Below, piece after piece: positions 9,041-20,728 of a DNA stretch of 64,000 nt. The notes beneath the pieces are model-generated. The model saw only the letters and a list, made by a program, of their open reading frames with translations, had not been told where the DNA came from and did no database searches. The stretch is from NCBI RefSeq assembly GCF_001652265.1, contig NZ_LWBS01000022.1, forward strand, positions 105,407-169,406, read 5' to 3'. This DNA comes from Rhizobium leguminosarum (lineage in GTDB: Bacteria > Pseudomonadota > Alphaproteobacteria > Rhizobiales > Rhizobiaceae). Both the position numbers and the translations under genes were made by a program. Each line of letters begins with the position of its first letter. Position 1 is the stretch's first letter.

Positions 9041-12025
9041 TTAACCGCCCAATGCATCCTCGAGGAATGCGGCGAGCTGCGACAGATGCTTGGACATCAG
9101 GCCCGTCGCCGGCGAGGCGGCGGCCGGACGGCCGGTATAGCGGACGCGCTGGTACTTCGCATCGATGTGGGCGAGCACCCATTCGAGGAAGGGGTCGATG
9201 AACGACCATGCGCCCATGTTCTTCGGCTCTTCCTGGCACCAGACCATCTCGGCATTGCGGAAGCGCGACAGCTCGTTGATCAGCGCCTTAGCCGGGAACG
9301 GATAGAGCTGTTCGACACGTAAGAGATAGACGTCGTCGATACCGCGCTTTTCACGCTCTTCGAGAAGATCGTAATAGACCTTGCCGGAGCACATGACGAC
9401 GCGGCGGATCTTGTTGTCCTTCTGCAGCTTAATTGGGCCGTCCTTGATCACCTCGGCATCGTCCCAGAGCAGGCGATGGAAGGCGGATTCGCCGGCCATT
9501 TCGGCAAGCGTCGAGACCGCCCGCTTGTGGCGCAGTAGCGACTTCGGCGTCATCAGGACCAGCGGCTTGCGGAAGTCACGCTTCAGCTGCCGGCGCAGGA
9601 TGTGGAAGTAGTTCGCCGGCGTGGTGACGTTGGCGACCTGCATGTTGTCTTCGGCGCAAAGCTGCAGGAAACGCTCGAGGCGGGCCGAGGAGTGTTCCGG
9701 ACCCTGGCCCTCATAGCCGTGCGGCAGCAGGCAGACGAGGCCCGACATGCGCAGCCACTTGCGTTCGCCCGACGAGATGAACTGGTCGAAGACCACCTGC
9801 GCGCCGTTGGCGAAATCGCCGAACTGCGCTTCCCACAGCGTCAGCGCATTCGGGCGGGCGAGCGAATAGCCATATTCGAAGCCGAGCACGGCCTCTTCCG
9901 AAAGCATCGAATTGATGACTTCGTAGCGCCCCTGCGTCGGCGAAAGATTGGCGAGCGGGATGTAGCGCTCTTCGGTTTCCTGATCGTAGAGAACGGAGTG
10001 GCGCTGCGAGAAGGTGCCGCGCTCACAATCCTGACCGGAAAGGCGGATTTTGCTGCCTTCGACGCAGAGCGCACCGAAGGAGAGCGCTTCCGCCATCGCC
10101 CAGTCGATACCCTCGCCGGTGGCGATCATATTGGCGCGGTTTTCCATGAAGCGCTGGATCGTCCGGTGCGCGTTGAAGCCCGCCGGGATCTCAGAGAGCT
10201 TGCGGCCGATCTCCTTCAGCGTCTTCATCGGCACGGCGGTCTTGCCGCGGCGCTGCTCGTCGGCATTGTCGGCCGTGCGCAGGCCCGACCACTCGCCGTC
10301 CAGCCAGTCGGCCTTGTTCGGCTTGTACTGCTGGCCGGCCTCGAATTCCTGTTCGAGATGGAGGCGCCAATCGGCCTTCATCTTCTCGACTTCGCCGTCG
10401 GTGAGAAGGCCCTCGGCGACGAGGCGGGCCGCATAAAGCTGCAGCACGGTCTTGTGGGCGCGGATCACCTTGTACATCTTCGGCTGCGTGAAGGACGGTT
10501 CGTCGCCTTCATTGTGGCCGTAGCGGCGGTAGCAGAAGAGGTCAAGCACAACAGGCTTGTGGAACTTCATGCGGAATTCGGTGGCGATCTTCGCCCCATA
10601 AACCACCGCTTCCGGATCGTCGCCGTTGACGTGCAGGATCGGCGCCTCGATCATCTTGGCGACGTCGGACGGATAAGGCGACGAGCGCGAGAAGGCCGGG
10701 TTCGTGGTGAAGCCGATCTGGTTATTGATGATCACATGCATGGTGCCGGCGACGCGGTGGCCGCGCAGACCGGAAAGGCCGAGGATTTCGGCAATGACAC
10801 CCTGGCCGGCAAAGGCCGCGTCGCCATGGATCAGCAGCGGCAGAACCTTGGCGCGTTCGGAAAGCGGAATGATGTCGCCATCCCAGACGGTGGCGTTCAT
10901 ATCCTGCTTGGCGCGGGCCTTGCCCATGACGACGGGATCGACGATTTCGAGATGCGAGGGGTTCGCCGTCAGCGAAACGTGGATCTTGTTGCCGTCGAAT
11001 TCGCGGTCCGAGGAGGCGCCGAGATGGTACTTGACGTCGCCCGAGCCCTCGACCTCGTCGGGTGCGGCCGAGCCGCCCTTGAACTCGTGGAAGATCGCCC
11101 GGTGCGGCTTGCCCATAACTTGGGAGAGCACATTCAGGCGGCCGCGATGGGCCATGCCGAACACGGCTTCCTTGAGGCCGAGATGACCGCCGCGCTTGAG
11201 GATCTGCTCCAGCGCCGGGATCAGCGATTCGCCGCCGTCGAGGCCGAAACGCTTCGTGCCCTTGAACTTGACGTCGAGGAACTGCTCGTAGCCTTCGGCT
11301 TCGACGAGCTTGGCAAGGATCGCCTTCTTGCCTTCCGGCGTGAAGGCCACACCCTTGTCCGGTCCTTCGATGCGCTCCTGGATCCAGGCCTTCTCTTCCG
11401 GATTGGAGATATGCATGAATTCGACGCCGAGCGTCGAGCAATAGGTGCGCTCGAGGATTTCGATCATCTCGCGGATGGTCGCGTATTCCAAGCCGAGCAC
11501 GTTGTCGATGAAGATCTTGCGATCGTAATCGGCGGCCGTGAAACCGTAATTCTCCGCCGACAGCTCGTGATAGTCGTCAACGGGAGCGGCGATGCCGAGC
11601 GGGTCGAGCTTGGCATGAAGGTGGCCGCGCATGCGGTAGGCGCGGATCATCATGATGGCGCGCACGGAATCGCGCGTCGCCTGCAGCACCTCGGTGCTGT
11701 CGGCAGGCTTGCCCTGAGCTTCGGCCTTGGCCTTGACCTTGGTCTCGATCACCTTCTCGACGATGCCCCAGTCGCCATCGAGAGCCGATACCAGATCGCC
11801 GCCCGCCGGAATCGGCCAGTTCTTCTTGCGCCAGGAAGCCCCCTTGGCCGCCCTCTTCACATCGCTGGGATCCTCCTCCAGCGCCTTGAAGAAGGACCGC
11901 CACTGATCGTCGACCGATGCCGGATCCTCTTCATACCGCGCATAAAGCTGCTCGATATAGGCAGCGTTAGCGCCATCCAGAAACGAGGTGATCTGAAACT
12001 GCTCGTTGGCTTCTTGCCGTGCCAT
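9041..12025 (-). CDS. sucA: 2-oxoglutarate dehydrogenase E1 component
   Basis: A 994-residue thiamine-diphosphate enzyme that decarboxylates 2-oxoglutarate and succinylates the E2 lipoyl group. The N-terminal E2-binding segment (FLDGANAAYIEQLYARYEED) is typical of SucA. The ThDP-binding GDAAFAGQG...NNQIGFTT motif is central, with the conserved FGMAHRGRLNVL box before it and LPHGYEGQGPEHSSAR in the C-terminal transketolase-like domain. The frame is open 33 codons upstream, but the ATG at 12025 (MARQEANEQF) matches family length. It lies about 170 bp after sucD. Confidence 0.97.
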   Translation of the reverse strand: MARQEANEQFQITSFLDGANAAYIEQLYARYEEDPASVDDQWRSFFKALEEDPSDVKRAAKGASWRKKNWPIPAGGDLVSALDGDWGIVEKVIETKVKAKAEAQGKPADSTEVLQATRDSVRAIMMIRAYRMRGHLHAKLDPLGIAAPVDDYHELSAENYGFTAADYDRKIFIDNVLGLEYATIREMIEILERTYCSTLGVEFMHISNPEEKAWIQERIEGPDKGVAFTPEGKKAILAKLVEAEGYEQFLDVKFKGTKRFGLDGGESLIPALEQILKRGGHLGLKEAVFGMAHRGRLNVLSQVMGKPHRAIFHEFKGGSAAPDEVEGSGDVKYHLGASSDREFDGNKIHVSLTANPSHLEIVDPVVMGKARAKQDMNATVWDGDIIPLSERAKVLPLLIHGDAAFAGQGVIAEILGLSGLRGHRVAGTMHVIINNQIGFTTNPAFSRSSPYPSDVAKMIEAPILHVNGDDPEAVVYGAKIATEFRMKFHKPVVLDLFCYRRYGHNEGDEPSFTQPKMYKVIRAHKTVLQLYAARLVAEGLLTDGEVEKMKADWRLHLEQEFEAGQQYKPNKADWLDGEWSGLRTADNADEQRRGKTAVPMKTLKEIGRKLSEIPAGFNAHRTIQRFMENRANMIATGEGIDWAMAEALSFGALCVEGSKIRLSGQDCERGTFSQRHSVLYDQETEERYIPLANLSPTQGRYEVINSMLSEEAVLGFEYGYSLARPNALTLWEAQFGDFANGAQVVFDQFISSGERKWLRMSGLVCLLPHGYEGQGPEHSSARLERFLQLCAEDNMQVANVTTPANYFHILRRQLKRDFRKPLVLMTPKSLLRHKRAVSTLAEMAGESAFHRLLWDDAEVIKDGPIKLQKDNKIRRVVMCSGKVYYDLLEEREKRGIDDVYLLRVEQLYPFPAKALINELSRFRNAEMVWCQEEPKNMGAWSFIDPFLEWVLAHIDAKYQRVRYTGRPAAASPATGLMSKHLSQLAAFLEDALGG

Positions 12026-12195
12026 GGTGATATGCGGACGCTTCCGTCCGCCTCCTGACTTTGATGAATTTGCCGGTTTGATGGCCGGCTGCCGCATTCC
12101 GATTGCCGCCTGTCCGCGGCGCATCTGCTGGTCTCGTGTCGTCGAGGCCGGGCGGAAAGCGCAAATGCCGTTCCTCCGCCCGGTCTATGGGTGGC

Positions 12196-13098
12196 TTAGC
12201 CCTTGAGGACTTCAACCAGCGTCTTGCCGAGGCGGGCCGGGGATGGCGATACCTTGATGCCCGCCGATTCCATCGCCGCGATCTTCGATTCCGCATCACC
12301 CTTGCCGCCGGAAACCACAGCGCCGGCATGGCCCATGGTGCGGCCCTTCGGCGCCGTACGCCCGGCAATGAAGCCAGCCATCGGCTTCTTGCGGCCCTTC
12401 TTGGCTTCGTCCTTGAGGAACTGGGCTGCGTCTTCTTCAGCCGCACCACCGATTTCGCCGATCATGATGATCGACTGGGTGGCTTCGTCGGCCAGGAACA
12501 TTTCCAGGACGTCGATGAACTCGGTGCCCTTGACCGGGTCCCCGCCGATGCCGACGGCCGTCGTCTGGCCGAGACCTTCGTTGGAGGTCTGGAACACGGC
12601 TTCATAGGTCAGCGTGCCCGAGCGGGAAACGATACCGACCGAACCCTTGCGGAAGATCGAGCCCGGCATGATGCCGATCTTGCATTCTTCCGGCGTCAGG
12701 ATGCCCGGGCAGTTGGGGCCGAGCAGGCGCGACTTGGAGCGGTCGAGGCGAGCCTTGACCCGCACCATGTCCATGACGGGAATGCCTTCGGTGATGCAGG
12801 TTATGAACGGGATCTCGGCGTCGACCGCCTCGATAATCGCGTCAGCAGCGCCGGCCGGCGGAACATAGATGACGGTCGCGTTGGCGCCGGTCTTTTCTTT
12901 GCCTTCGGCAACGGTTGCGAAGATCGGCAGGTTTTCGCCCTTTGCGCCGGTCCAGGTTTCGCCGCCCTTCTTCGGGTGGATACCGCCGACCATCTGGGTG
13001 CCGTAATAAGCGAGCGCCTGTTCGGTGTGGAACGTGCCGGTCTTGCCGGTTAGGCCCTGAACGAGAACCTTGGTGTCTTTGTTGACGAGAATGGACAT
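12196..13098 (-). CDS. sucD: Succinyl-CoA synthetase (ADP-forming) subunit alpha
   Basis: A 300-residue alpha subunit that carries the phosphohistidine intermediate. The CoA-binding [14 protein letters not shown] is at the N-terminus, [12 protein letters not shown] is in the middle, and the active-site His is in [13 protein letters not shown]. The frame is open 45 codons further upstream but the family start is [10 protein letters not shown] at 13098, which has an AGGCCT-rich, weak Shine-Dalgarno. It is separated from sucC by one small gene, an arrangement different from the usual directly adjacent sucCD. Confidence 0.97.
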   Translation of the reverse strand: MSILVNKDTKVLVQGLTGKTGTFHTEQALAYYGTQMVGGIHPKKGGETWTGAKGENLPIFATVAEGKEKTGANATVIYVPPAGAADAIIEAVDAEIPFITCITEGIPVMDMVRVKARLDRSKSRLLGPNCPGILTPEECKIGIMPGSIFRKGSVGIVSRSGTLTYEAVFQTSNEGLGQTTAVGIGGDPVKGTEFIDVLEMFLADEATQSIIMIGEIGGAAEEDAAQFLKDEAKKGRKKPMAGFIAGRTAPKGRTMGHAGAVVSGGKGDAESKIAAMESAGIKVSPSPARLGKTLVEVLKG

Positions 13099-13111
13099 GC
13101 GAGGCCTTTGT

Positions 13112-13603
13112 TTAGGAGAGGTTGGAAGACGTGGAGGACGCGCGACGATAGACGCCGCTGACGACCTCCTGCCAAGTATCACTGCCTGCAGGCGAAAAGC
13201 TGACGCCCATCCGGTAGCAGTCTTCATTTTCAAATGTGAATACGGTGCGCTGGCTGCCGCGCGGCGAAGTCTTCATCAGCACAAGCTCATTGTCGTTCCA
13301 CTCGCCGGACGCCGGCACGGGCGGCGCAAAACCTGCGGTGTCGAACTGGTAGAGTTTGTAGGTCTGGTCCGAAGCATCGAAGCCGAAAACATTTCGCGCC
13401 TCGAACGAAACAGTACCATCGCGCGTCTGGCGATAGCGCTGCTCGAGAAAGAACCCGCCGAACAACGCCTCACCCGAAAACTCAGCACTGGCCTTGCCTT
13501 CACTCGTCCACGCCGACGCCGCGACACGCTCGTCCCCTTCCCACACGCCCGCGAAGGCGTTGAGGCGGAAATGAGCAGCGGAGGGCGTGGACTGGAAGGC
13601 CAT
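13112..13603 (-). CDS. DUF1579-like hypothetical protein inside sucCD
   Basis: A 163-residue cytosolic protein with a beta-rich pattern that I assign tentatively to the DUF1579 / lipocalin-like group: [16 protein letters not shown] near the N-terminus, then [37 protein letters not shown] and [12 protein letters not shown]. No signal peptide. It fits between sucC (9 nt) and sucD (14 nt) with almost no spacing, so it must be cotranscribed with succinyl-CoA synthetase. No catalytic motif is visible and no function is proposed. Confidence 0.65.
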   Translation of the reverse strand: MAFQSTPSAAHFRLNAFAGVWEGDERVAASAWTSEGKASAEFSGEALFGGFFLEQRYRQTRDGTVSFEARNVFGFDASDQTYKLYQFDTAGFAPPVPASGEWNDNELVLMKTSPRGSQRTVFTFENEDCYRMGVSFSPAGSDTWQEVVSGVYRRASSTSSNLS

Positions 13604-13611
13604 GATCGTTC

Positions 13612-14805
13612 TCAGCCGTTGATCGCCGCGACGATCTTCTTGGCCGCATCGTCCAAGTCGTCAGCCGCCGTGATCGCCAGACCCGACTCGTTCAGGATCT
13701 TCTTGCCGAGCTCGACATTGGTGCCTTCAAGGCGCACGACAAGCGGAACCTTGAGACCGACTTCCTTGACCGCGGCAATGACGCCCTCGGCAATGACGTC
13801 ACACTTCATGATGCCGCCGAAGATGTTGACGAGAATGCCTTCGACCTTGGGGTCTGCGGTGATGATCTTGAAAGCCGCAGCAACCTTCTCCTTGCCGGCG
13901 CCGCCGCCGACGTCGCAGAAGTTAGCCGGCTCCTTGCCGTAGAGCTTGATGATGTCCATCGTCGCCATGGCGAGGCCCGCGCCGTTGACCATACAGCCGA
14001 TATTGCCGTCGAGCGCGACATAGGCGAGGTCCCACTTCGAGGCCTCGATTTCCTTGGCGTCTTCTTCGGTCTCGTCGCGCAGCGTTTTGACGTCGTCGTG
14101 ACGGAAAAGGGCGTTGCCGTCGAAAGACATCTTGGCATCGAGGACGCGCAGGTGGCCATCCTTCATGACGATCAGCGGATTGACCTCCAGGAGAGCCATG
14201 TCCTTCTCGCCGAAGGCCTTGTAGAGCGCCGGGAAAAGCGTCTTGGCATCTTCGGCGGCAGCGCCGTCGAGCTGAAGAGCCTTGGAGATTGCAGCAACGT
14301 CGGCCGCCGTCACGCCGGCTTCCGGATCGATGGCGATCGTCTGGATCTTTTCGGGCGTGTCGTGGGCGACGGCCTCGATGTCCATGCCGCCTTCGGTCGA
14401 TACGACGAAGGCAACGCGACCGACCGAGCGGTCGACAAGTATCGAGCAATAGAGTTCGCGAGCAATGTCGGCGCCGTCTTCGATGTAAAGTCGGTTGACC
14501 TGCTTGCCGGCGTCGCCCGTCTGGGCGGTCACCAGCGTGTTTCCGAGCATTTCCTTGGCGTGGGAAACGACTTCCTCGATCGACTTGGCGAGGCGAACGC
14601 CGCCCTTGGCGTCAGGGCCGAGCTCCTTGAACTTGCCCTTGCCGCGGCCGCCGGCATGGATCTGGCTCTTGACCACGTAGAGCGGACCGGGAAGCGACTT
14701 GGCGGCAGCTTCGGCTTCTTCAACCTTGAGAATAGCCACACCCTCGGCAACCGGGGCGCCATAGCCCTTCAGCAGAGCTTTGGCCTGATATTCATGAATG
14801 TTCAT
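13612..14805 (-). CDS. sucC: Succinyl-CoA synthetase (ADP-forming) subunit beta
   Basis: A 397-residue ATP-grasp subunit that binds nucleotide and succinate. It starts [16 protein letters not shown], a hallmark of SucC, with the ATP-grasp Lys in [14 protein letters not shown], the LLEVNPLIV metal-site box and the C-terminal [14 protein letters not shown] and [10 protein letters not shown] succinate-binding segments. Length is normal for the family. It is the second gene after mdh, 34 nt downstream. Confidence 0.97.
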   Translation of the reverse strand: MNIHEYQAKALLKGYGAPVAEGVAILKVEEAEAAAKSLPGPLYVVKSQIHAGGRGKGKFKELGPDAKGGVRLAKSIEEVVSHAKEMLGNTLVTAQTGDAGKQVNRLYIEDGADIARELYCSILVDRSVGRVAFVVSTEGGMDIEAVAHDTPEKIQTIAIDPEAGVTAADVAAISKALQLDGAAAEDAKTLFPALYKAFGEKDMALLEVNPLIVMKDGHLRVLDAKMSFDGNALFRHDDVKTLRDETEEDAKEIEASKWDLAYVALDGNIGCMVNGAGLAMATMDIIKLYGKEPANFCDVGGGAGKEKVAAAFKIITADPKVEGILVNIFGGIMKCDVIAEGVIAAVKEVGLKVPLVVRLEGTNVELGKKILNESGLAITAADDLDDAAKKIVAAING

Positions 14806-14839
14806 GGGTCTATCCCTATTTCGATTACTTCAGCGCCAA

Positions 14840-15883
<1,044 letters not shown>

Positions 15884-15978
15884 CTAAAAATGGCAATCCA
15901 TTATTTTTGATGCAGCGTTTTCAATCGTTTAGATACAAAAATTCTTACGTAAACGTAATACATTCTGTCATCGGATTG

Positions 15979-17142
15979 TTACTCTGCGGCGCGTTTCTCA
16001 TGGTGCAGCGCAAGATATTCCGCACTGCGCATCTCGAACAGGCGCGAAGCCGTGCGGTCGAATTCGAAGCCCTCGATGCCCCGGCGTTGCAGCAGCAGTT
16101 CCTCCGGCATGGCCGCTGCGGAAATGTAAAGCCGCACGGCATGATCGTAGAACGTATCGACCATAATGATGAACCGCTTGATCTGGTTCCGCTTTTCCGG
16201 CCCCAGCAAGGGAATGTGATCGACGAAGACCGTATCGAAACGCTCGGCGATCGCCAGGAAGTCGACTGCCCCGAGCGGCTTGTCGCAGAGATCGGCGAAA
16301 GAGAACCGCGCCATGCGGTCGACGGCGAGCGGCACATGGATGTGGCGCCCCTTCATCGGAATATCCAGCGGCTGCGCCTTACGCCCATGCAGCGCCTGCG
16401 TCCAGGACGCATCCATCGCCATGTCGTTATGGTCGTTGATCGGCACCAGATAGACTGGCTGGCTGCTCAGCTTCTCCATCCGGTAGTCGGTCGGCGAATC
16501 CAGGGAGACGACATCGACATGCTGCTTGAGCAAGGCGACGAAGGGCAGGAAGAGGCCGCGATTGAGACCATCCGTGTAGAGATTGTCGGGCTCGACGTTC
16601 GAGGTCGCGACCAGCACGCATCCGCGCGCGAAAAGCTCGGAAAACAGCCGCGACAGGATCATCGCATCGGCGATGTCGGTGACCGTGAACTCGTCGAAGC
16701 AGAGCAGTTCTGCCTCGTCGTAGAGCGCTGCGGCGACCGGCGGCATCGGATCGGCCTGTCTCGTCTCGCCGTCCTTGAGCTTCAGCCGGTGCGCCGCGAT
16801 GCGGTTGTGCACATCCGCCATGAATTCGTGGAAATGCGCTCGGCGCTTCTTCCTGCACGGCGCCATCGCGAAGAACATGTCCATCAGCATGGTCTTGCCG
16901 CGCCCGACGCTGCCGTGGATATAAAGCCCCTTGATGCCCTCGGCGGATTTCTTCTTGGCGGCAAACAGCCAGCCGAGCGCGCTCGATTTTGCCGCCGGCC
17001 GCCGCTGCTTCAGCCCGGCAAGCACCCGGTCGAGGCCCTTTGCCACGTCCATCTGGGCGGAATCGACCTGAAGGGCGCCCGCTGCGGTCAGCGCTTTAAG
17101 CTGTTCGCAGACGCTGAGCGCATAATCCGGCATTGGTTGCAT
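15979..17142 (-). CDS. zapE: AFG1-like AAA ATPase ZapE
   Basis: A 387-residue AFG1/ZapE family ATPase, known in E. coli as a Z-ring-associated cell-division factor and in mitochondria as a protein-quality factor. Walker A is GSVGRGKTMLMDMF and Walker B is LLCFDEFTVTDIADA; the family box FHEFMADVHNR follows Walker A. Length is normal. It lies between the Omp19-like lipoprotein and mdh, all on one strand. The link to mdh is a conserved neighbourhood in many alphaproteobacteria but not evidence of shared function. Confidence 0.93.
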   Translation of the reverse strand: MQPMPDYALSVCEQLKALTAAGALQVDSAQMDVAKGLDRVLAGLKQRRPAAKSSALGWLFAAKKKSAEGIKGLYIHGSVGRGKTMLMDMFFAMAPCRKKRRAHFHEFMADVHNRIAAHRLKLKDGETRQADPMPPVAAALYDEAELLCFDEFTVTDIADAMILSRLFSELFARGCVLVATSNVEPDNLYTDGLNRGLFLPFVALLKQHVDVVSLDSPTDYRMEKLSSQPVYLVPINDHNDMAMDASWTQALHGRKAQPLDIPMKGRHIHVPLAVDRMARFSFADLCDKPLGAVDFLAIAERFDTVFVDHIPLLGPEKRNQIKRFIIMVDTFYDHAVRLYISAAAMPEELLLQRRGIEGFEFDRTASRLFEMRSAEYLALHHEKRAAE

Positions 17143-17206
17143 GAAAGCATATCCGCCTGTCAGTCAACGGCGGAGACCCGCCGGAACATTTACCGCGCCG
17201 GTTGGT

Positions 17207-17722
17207 TTACCGGCTGAGACTGATCGACTGGCCCGTGCTCGTCTGTCCCTGGAAGCGGTTGTCGGCCGTCTTGTAGACGCTGCCGAGTTGGTTGCCCGAG
17301 CGGTCCTTGAGCAGCACCTGCTTGCCGGCGACCTCCCAGGAGCCCATCGCCGTCAGCTCGCCGACACAGCCACGCGTTCCGCCGCGCGAACCGCTGCCGA
17401 GATTGGTGAGCGTCAGGAACATGTCGCAGCTGCCGTTGACACGCCAGCTTCCGACCATCGATTCCTTGGTGATATCGAGCGCATTCGCGGCCATTGCGCC
17501 AGGCTGAGCGCCCGGCATCGGTGCCGTCGTCGTCGGCGCGGCCGGAAACTGCGAGCTGCCGGTCGGCGGCGGAAGTTGCCCGCCCTGCACCGAGGGCACC
17601 GGCTGCGCCGTCAACGGCGCCGGGCTGGCACTGGCGTTGGAGCTGTAATCATATGCCGTACGCTGACAACCGGCTAGCGACAGAACCACCACCAGACCTG
17701 TCATCGCATATCGCAACTGCAT
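17207..17722 (-). CDS. Omp19-like lipoprotein, AprI/Inh protease-inhibitor family
   Basis: A 171-residue lipoprotein. The signal peptide ends in a lipobox LSLAGC, so Cys is lipidated. A Pro/Ala-rich linker follows, then an AprI/Inh (PF02974) beta-barrel domain: [36 protein letters not shown] and [17 protein letters not shown]. This order and the C-terminal sequence match Brucella Omp19, an outer-membrane protease inhibitor. Three ATG codons are adjacent at 17728, 17725 and 17722; AGGAG ends 7 nt before the last, which I take as the start. The target protease is unknown. Confidence 0.85.
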   Translation of the reverse strand: MQLRYAMTGLVVVLSLAGCQRTAYDYSSNASASPAPLTAQPVPSVQGGQLPPPTGSSQFPAAPTTTAPMPGAQPGAMAANALDITKESMVGSWRVNGSCDMFLTLTNLGSGSRGGTRGCVGELTAMGSWEVAGKQVLLKDRSGNQLGSVYKTADNRFQGQTSTGQSISLSR

Positions 17723-17945
17723 CATCATACTCCTGAATTCGGCCATCGCCGCAGAGAAACGGGCGTGAGACAAGTCCGATTATCGTAATTCGCTTTGGTT
17801 AATCAAGTCGGGCAGCACAAATTGCCCGTGACAACAACTAACCGAAAAACGATACAGTTCAACTGTCCCGCTCCAAAACTTCCTGCACATAGAATTTGTC
17901 AGCAAGGTGTTTCGCGCGTTCATCTTCGCCAGGAAATGGAAAACC

Positions 17946-18077
17946 CTAGGCGCGGCTGCCGCTTTCGATCGCAAAACCGATGCGCAGGCCCTGCTCGCGC
18001 ACCGAGGCCGCAAGCCGCGACCTGATCTCGGTGACGGCTTCGGGATCGAAGCCGTCGATTCCGCCATCGGCATGCAT
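17946..18077 (-). pseudogene. Truncated nucleotidyltransferase-family remnant next to sdhB
   Basis: Forty-three codons start at an ATG 5 nt after the sdhB stop. The end of the peptide, LRIGFAIESGSRA, matches the N-terminal signature of COG3541-type predicted nucleotidyltransferases, which continues WGFPSP and then Asp residues of the catalytic site. Here the Trp codon position is TAG (17946-17948) and the next codons read GFPFPG, so a TGG to TAG change is the simplest explanation. After about 28 more codons the frame closes and the rest of the family domain is absent. I read it as a decayed, 3'-deleted gene. Confidence 0.55.
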
Positions 18078-18082
18078 GCTGA

Positions 18083-18862
18083 TCAAACCCGACGCTCGAC
18101 CATCATCTTCTTGATTTCGGCGATTGCCTTGGCCGGGTTGAGGCCCTTCGGGCAGGTCTGCGCACAGTTCATGATCGTGTGGCAGCGATAGAGGCGGAAC
18201 GGGTCTTCGAGATTGTCGAGGCGCTCGCCGGTCGCCTCATCTCTGGAATCGATCAGCCACCGATAGGCCTGCAGCAGAACGGCCGGACCGAGATAGCGGT
18301 CGCCGTTCCACCAGTAGCTCGGACAGGAGGTCGAGCAGCAGGCGCAGAGGATGCATTCATAGAGGCCGTCCAGCTTCTGCCGGTCCTCATGGCTCTGCTT
18401 CCATTCCTTGGCCGGCGCCGGCGACACTGTCTTCAGCCATGGCTCGATCGAGCGATGCTGGGCATAGAAGTTGGTGAGGTCCGGAACCAGATCCTTGACG
18501 ACGGGCAGATGCGGCAGCGGATAGATCTTCACCGCACCCTTGATATCGTCGAGGCCCTTGGTGCAGGCGAGCGTGTTCGTGCCGTCGATATTCATCGCGC
18601 AGGAGCCGCAAATGCCCTCGCGACAGGAGCGGCGCAGCGTCAGCGTCGGGTCGATCTTGTTCTTGATGTAGAGCAGACCGTCGAGCACCATCGGTCCGCA
18701 ATCGTCGATATCGATGTAGAAGGTATCGATAGACGGGTTCTGACCGTCGTCCGGGCTCCAGCGGTAGACGCGGAACTCGCGGGTGTTCTTGGCACCCGCC
18801 GGCTTCGGCCAGACCTTGCCTTCGCGCATCTGAGAATTCTTGGGGAGAGCGAGTTCAACCAT
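18083..18862 (-). CDS. sdhB: Succinate dehydrogenase iron-sulfur subunit
   Basis: A 259-residue subunit that carries electrons from FAD to the quinone site. The [2Fe-2S] ligands are in [13 protein letters not shown] and NTLAC, the [4Fe-4S] ligands in [12 protein letters not shown], and the [3Fe-4S] ligands in [15 protein letters not shown]. Length is normal. It follows sdhA by 18 nt as the last gene of sdhCDAB. Confidence 0.97.
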   Translation of the reverse strand: MVELALPKNSQMREGKVWPKPAGAKNTREFRVYRWSPDDGQNPSIDTFYIDIDDCGPMVLDGLLYIKNKIDPTLTLRRSCREGICGSCAMNIDGTNTLACTKGLDDIKGAVKIYPLPHLPVVKDLVPDLTNFYAQHRSIEPWLKTVSPAPAKEWKQSHEDRQKLDGLYECILCACCSTSCPSYWWNGDRYLGPAVLLQAYRWLIDSRDEATGERLDNLEDPFRLYRCHTIMNCAQTCPKGLNPAKAIAEIKKMMVERRV

Positions 18863-18880
18863 GTCCGGTTCCTCTTGAGA

Positions 18881-20722
18881 TCAGTACACGCGAGCCTTCG
18901 GCTCGATCTTGTGCGGATCGATGCCTTCGGCAATGAGCTCGGTATGGACCGGCCGGTAGTCGAGTTTGACGTCGCCTGCCTCGTTGACCCAGGCGAGCGT
19001 GTGTTTGCGCCAGTTGACATCGTCGCGGCCGGCGAATGCACCCTCGGTATAATCCTCGCGCGCATGCGAGCCGCGGCTCTCCTTGCGGGCCTCGGCGCCG
19101 TAGATCGTCGTGATGGCGTTTGCCATCAGATTCTGCAGCTCCAGCGTCTCCACGAGGTCGGAGTTCCAGATCATCGAGCGGTCGGTGACCTTGATGTCCT
19201 TCATCTCGCCCCAGATTGCCGAGATACGCCGGCAACCGGATTCCAGCGATTCCTGCGTGCGGAAGACGGCGGCGTCTTCCTGCATGGCGCGCTGCATCTT
19301 CTCGCGCAGCTCCGCCGTCGGCGTGCCGCCGCTGGCGTGACGCAGACCGTCGAAGCGGTCCATGATCTTGTCGCAGGCGGCGACATTGAGATGTGGGATC
19401 GGCGCGGCGCGGTCGATCACCTCGCCGGCGCGGATCGCAGCAGCGCGGCCGAAGACCACCAGGTCGATCAGCGAATTGGAGCCGAGGCGGTTGGCGCCGT
19501 GCACCGAGGCGCAGCCGGCTTCACCCACAGCCATCAGGCCGGGAATGATCCGTTCCGGATTGGCACCGTCGGCGTTCAGCACTTCGCCCCAATAATTCGT
19601 GGGAATGCCGCCCATATTGTAGTGAACGGTCGGCAGAACCGGGATTGGCTCGCGCGTGACGTCGACGCCGGCGAAGATCTTGGCGCTCTCGGAAATCCCC
19701 GGCAGGCGTTCATGAAGAACGGCCGGATCGAGATGGTCGAGATGCAGGAAGATGTGGTCCTTCGCCTTGCCGACACCGCGGCCTTCGCGGATTTCCAGCG
19801 TCATGCAGCGCGAAACGACGTCGCGCGAGGCAAGGTCCTTGGCCGAAGGCGCGTAACGCTCCATGAAGCGCTCGCCCTCGGAGTTGACGAGATAACCGCC
19901 TTCGCCGCGCGCGCCTTCGGTGATCAGACAGCCCGAACCATAGATGCCGGTCGGGTGGAACTGAACGAATTCCATGTCCTGCAGCGGTAGGCCGGCACGC
20001 GCCACCATGCCGCCGCCGTCGCCGGTGCAGGTATGGGCAGACGTTGCCGAGAAATAAGCGCGGCCGTAGCCGCCGGTCGCCAGCACTACCATCTTGGCGG
20101 CGAAGCGATGGATCGTGCCGTCATCGAGGCACCAGGCGATGACGCCGGTGCAGCGGCTGCCGTCTTCCGACATGATCAAGTCGAGCGCAAAATACTCGAT
20201 AAAGAACTCGGCATTGTTGCGCAGCGACTGGCCGTAGAGCGTATGCAGGATGGCGTGGCCGGTACGGTCGGCAACGGCGCAGGTGCGCTGCACCGGCGGG
20301 CCTTCGCCGTAATTCTGCATGTGGCCGCCGAACGGGCGCTGATAGATCTTACCTTCCTCGTTGCGCGAGAAAGGCACGCCGTAATGCTCGAGCTCATAGA
20401 CCGCCTTCGGCGCTTCCATGGTGAGATACTGCATGGCATCGACGTCGCCGAGCCAATCGGAACCCTTGACGGTGTCGTAGAGGTGCCACTGCCAGCTATC
20501 CGGCGTCATGTTCCGCAGCGAGGCGGCGATGCCGCCCTGGGCCGCGACCGTGTGCGAGCGGGTCGGGAATACCTTGGTGATGCAGGCCGTGCGGAAGCCC
20601 TGCTCGGCCATGCCGAGCGTGGCGCGCAGCCCGGCGCCGCCGGCGCCGACGACGATCACGTCGTAGGAGTGATCGACATACTTGTAGGCCTTGCCATTCT
20701 GGGCGGGAGAAGTCGGTGCCAT
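18881..20722 (-). CDS. sdhA: Succinate dehydrogenase flavoprotein subunit
   Basis: A 613-residue flavoprotein oxidising succinate to fumarate. The FAD-binding [14 protein letters not shown] motif is at residues 24-31, covalent FAD attachment is at His57 in [11 protein letters not shown], and the substrate-binding QFHPTGIYG and active-site Arg region [11 protein letters not shown] are intact. It starts 6 nt after sdhD. Third gene of sdhCDAB. Confidence 0.97.
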   Translation of the reverse strand: MAPTSPAQNGKAYKYVDHSYDVIVVGAGGAGLRATLGMAEQGFRTACITKVFPTRSHTVAAQGGIAASLRNMTPDSWQWHLYDTVKGSDWLGDVDAMQYLTMEAPKAVYELEHYGVPFSRNEEGKIYQRPFGGHMQNYGEGPPVQRTCAVADRTGHAILHTLYGQSLRNNAEFFIEYFALDLIMSEDGSRCTGVIAWCLDDGTIHRFAAKMVVLATGGYGRAYFSATSAHTCTGDGGGMVARAGLPLQDMEFVQFHPTGIYGSGCLITEGARGEGGYLVNSEGERFMERYAPSAKDLASRDVVSRCMTLEIREGRGVGKAKDHIFLHLDHLDPAVLHERLPGISESAKIFAGVDVTREPIPVLPTVHYNMGGIPTNYWGEVLNADGANPERIIPGLMAVGEAGCASVHGANRLGSNSLIDLVVFGRAAAIRAGEVIDRAAPIPHLNVAACDKIMDRFDGLRHASGGTPTAELREKMQRAMQEDAAVFRTQESLESGCRRISAIWGEMKDIKVTDRSMIWNSDLVETLELQNLMANAITTIYGAEARKESRGSHAREDYTEGAFAGRDDVNWRKHTLAWVNEAGDVKLDYRPVHTELIAEGIDPHKIEPKARVY

Positions 20723-20728
20723 GTCAGC

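Noticed and set aside
9602..12058. Very long open frame (818 codons) on the plus strand opposite sucA
   Set aside because: It is the exact complement of a confident gene; the peptide is rich in Arg, Asp and Gly from codon-shadow bias and has no family signature.
15945..15962. TTACG-TTTA-CGTAA dyad between zapE and mdh as an operator
   Set aside because: Only 5-bp arms, and no second copy or regulator nearby to support it.
17780..18073. 97-codon minus-strand frame overlapping the nucleotidyltransferase remnant
   Set aside because: It is in a different frame from the recognisable FAIESGSRA peptide and has no family resemblance or ribosome site.
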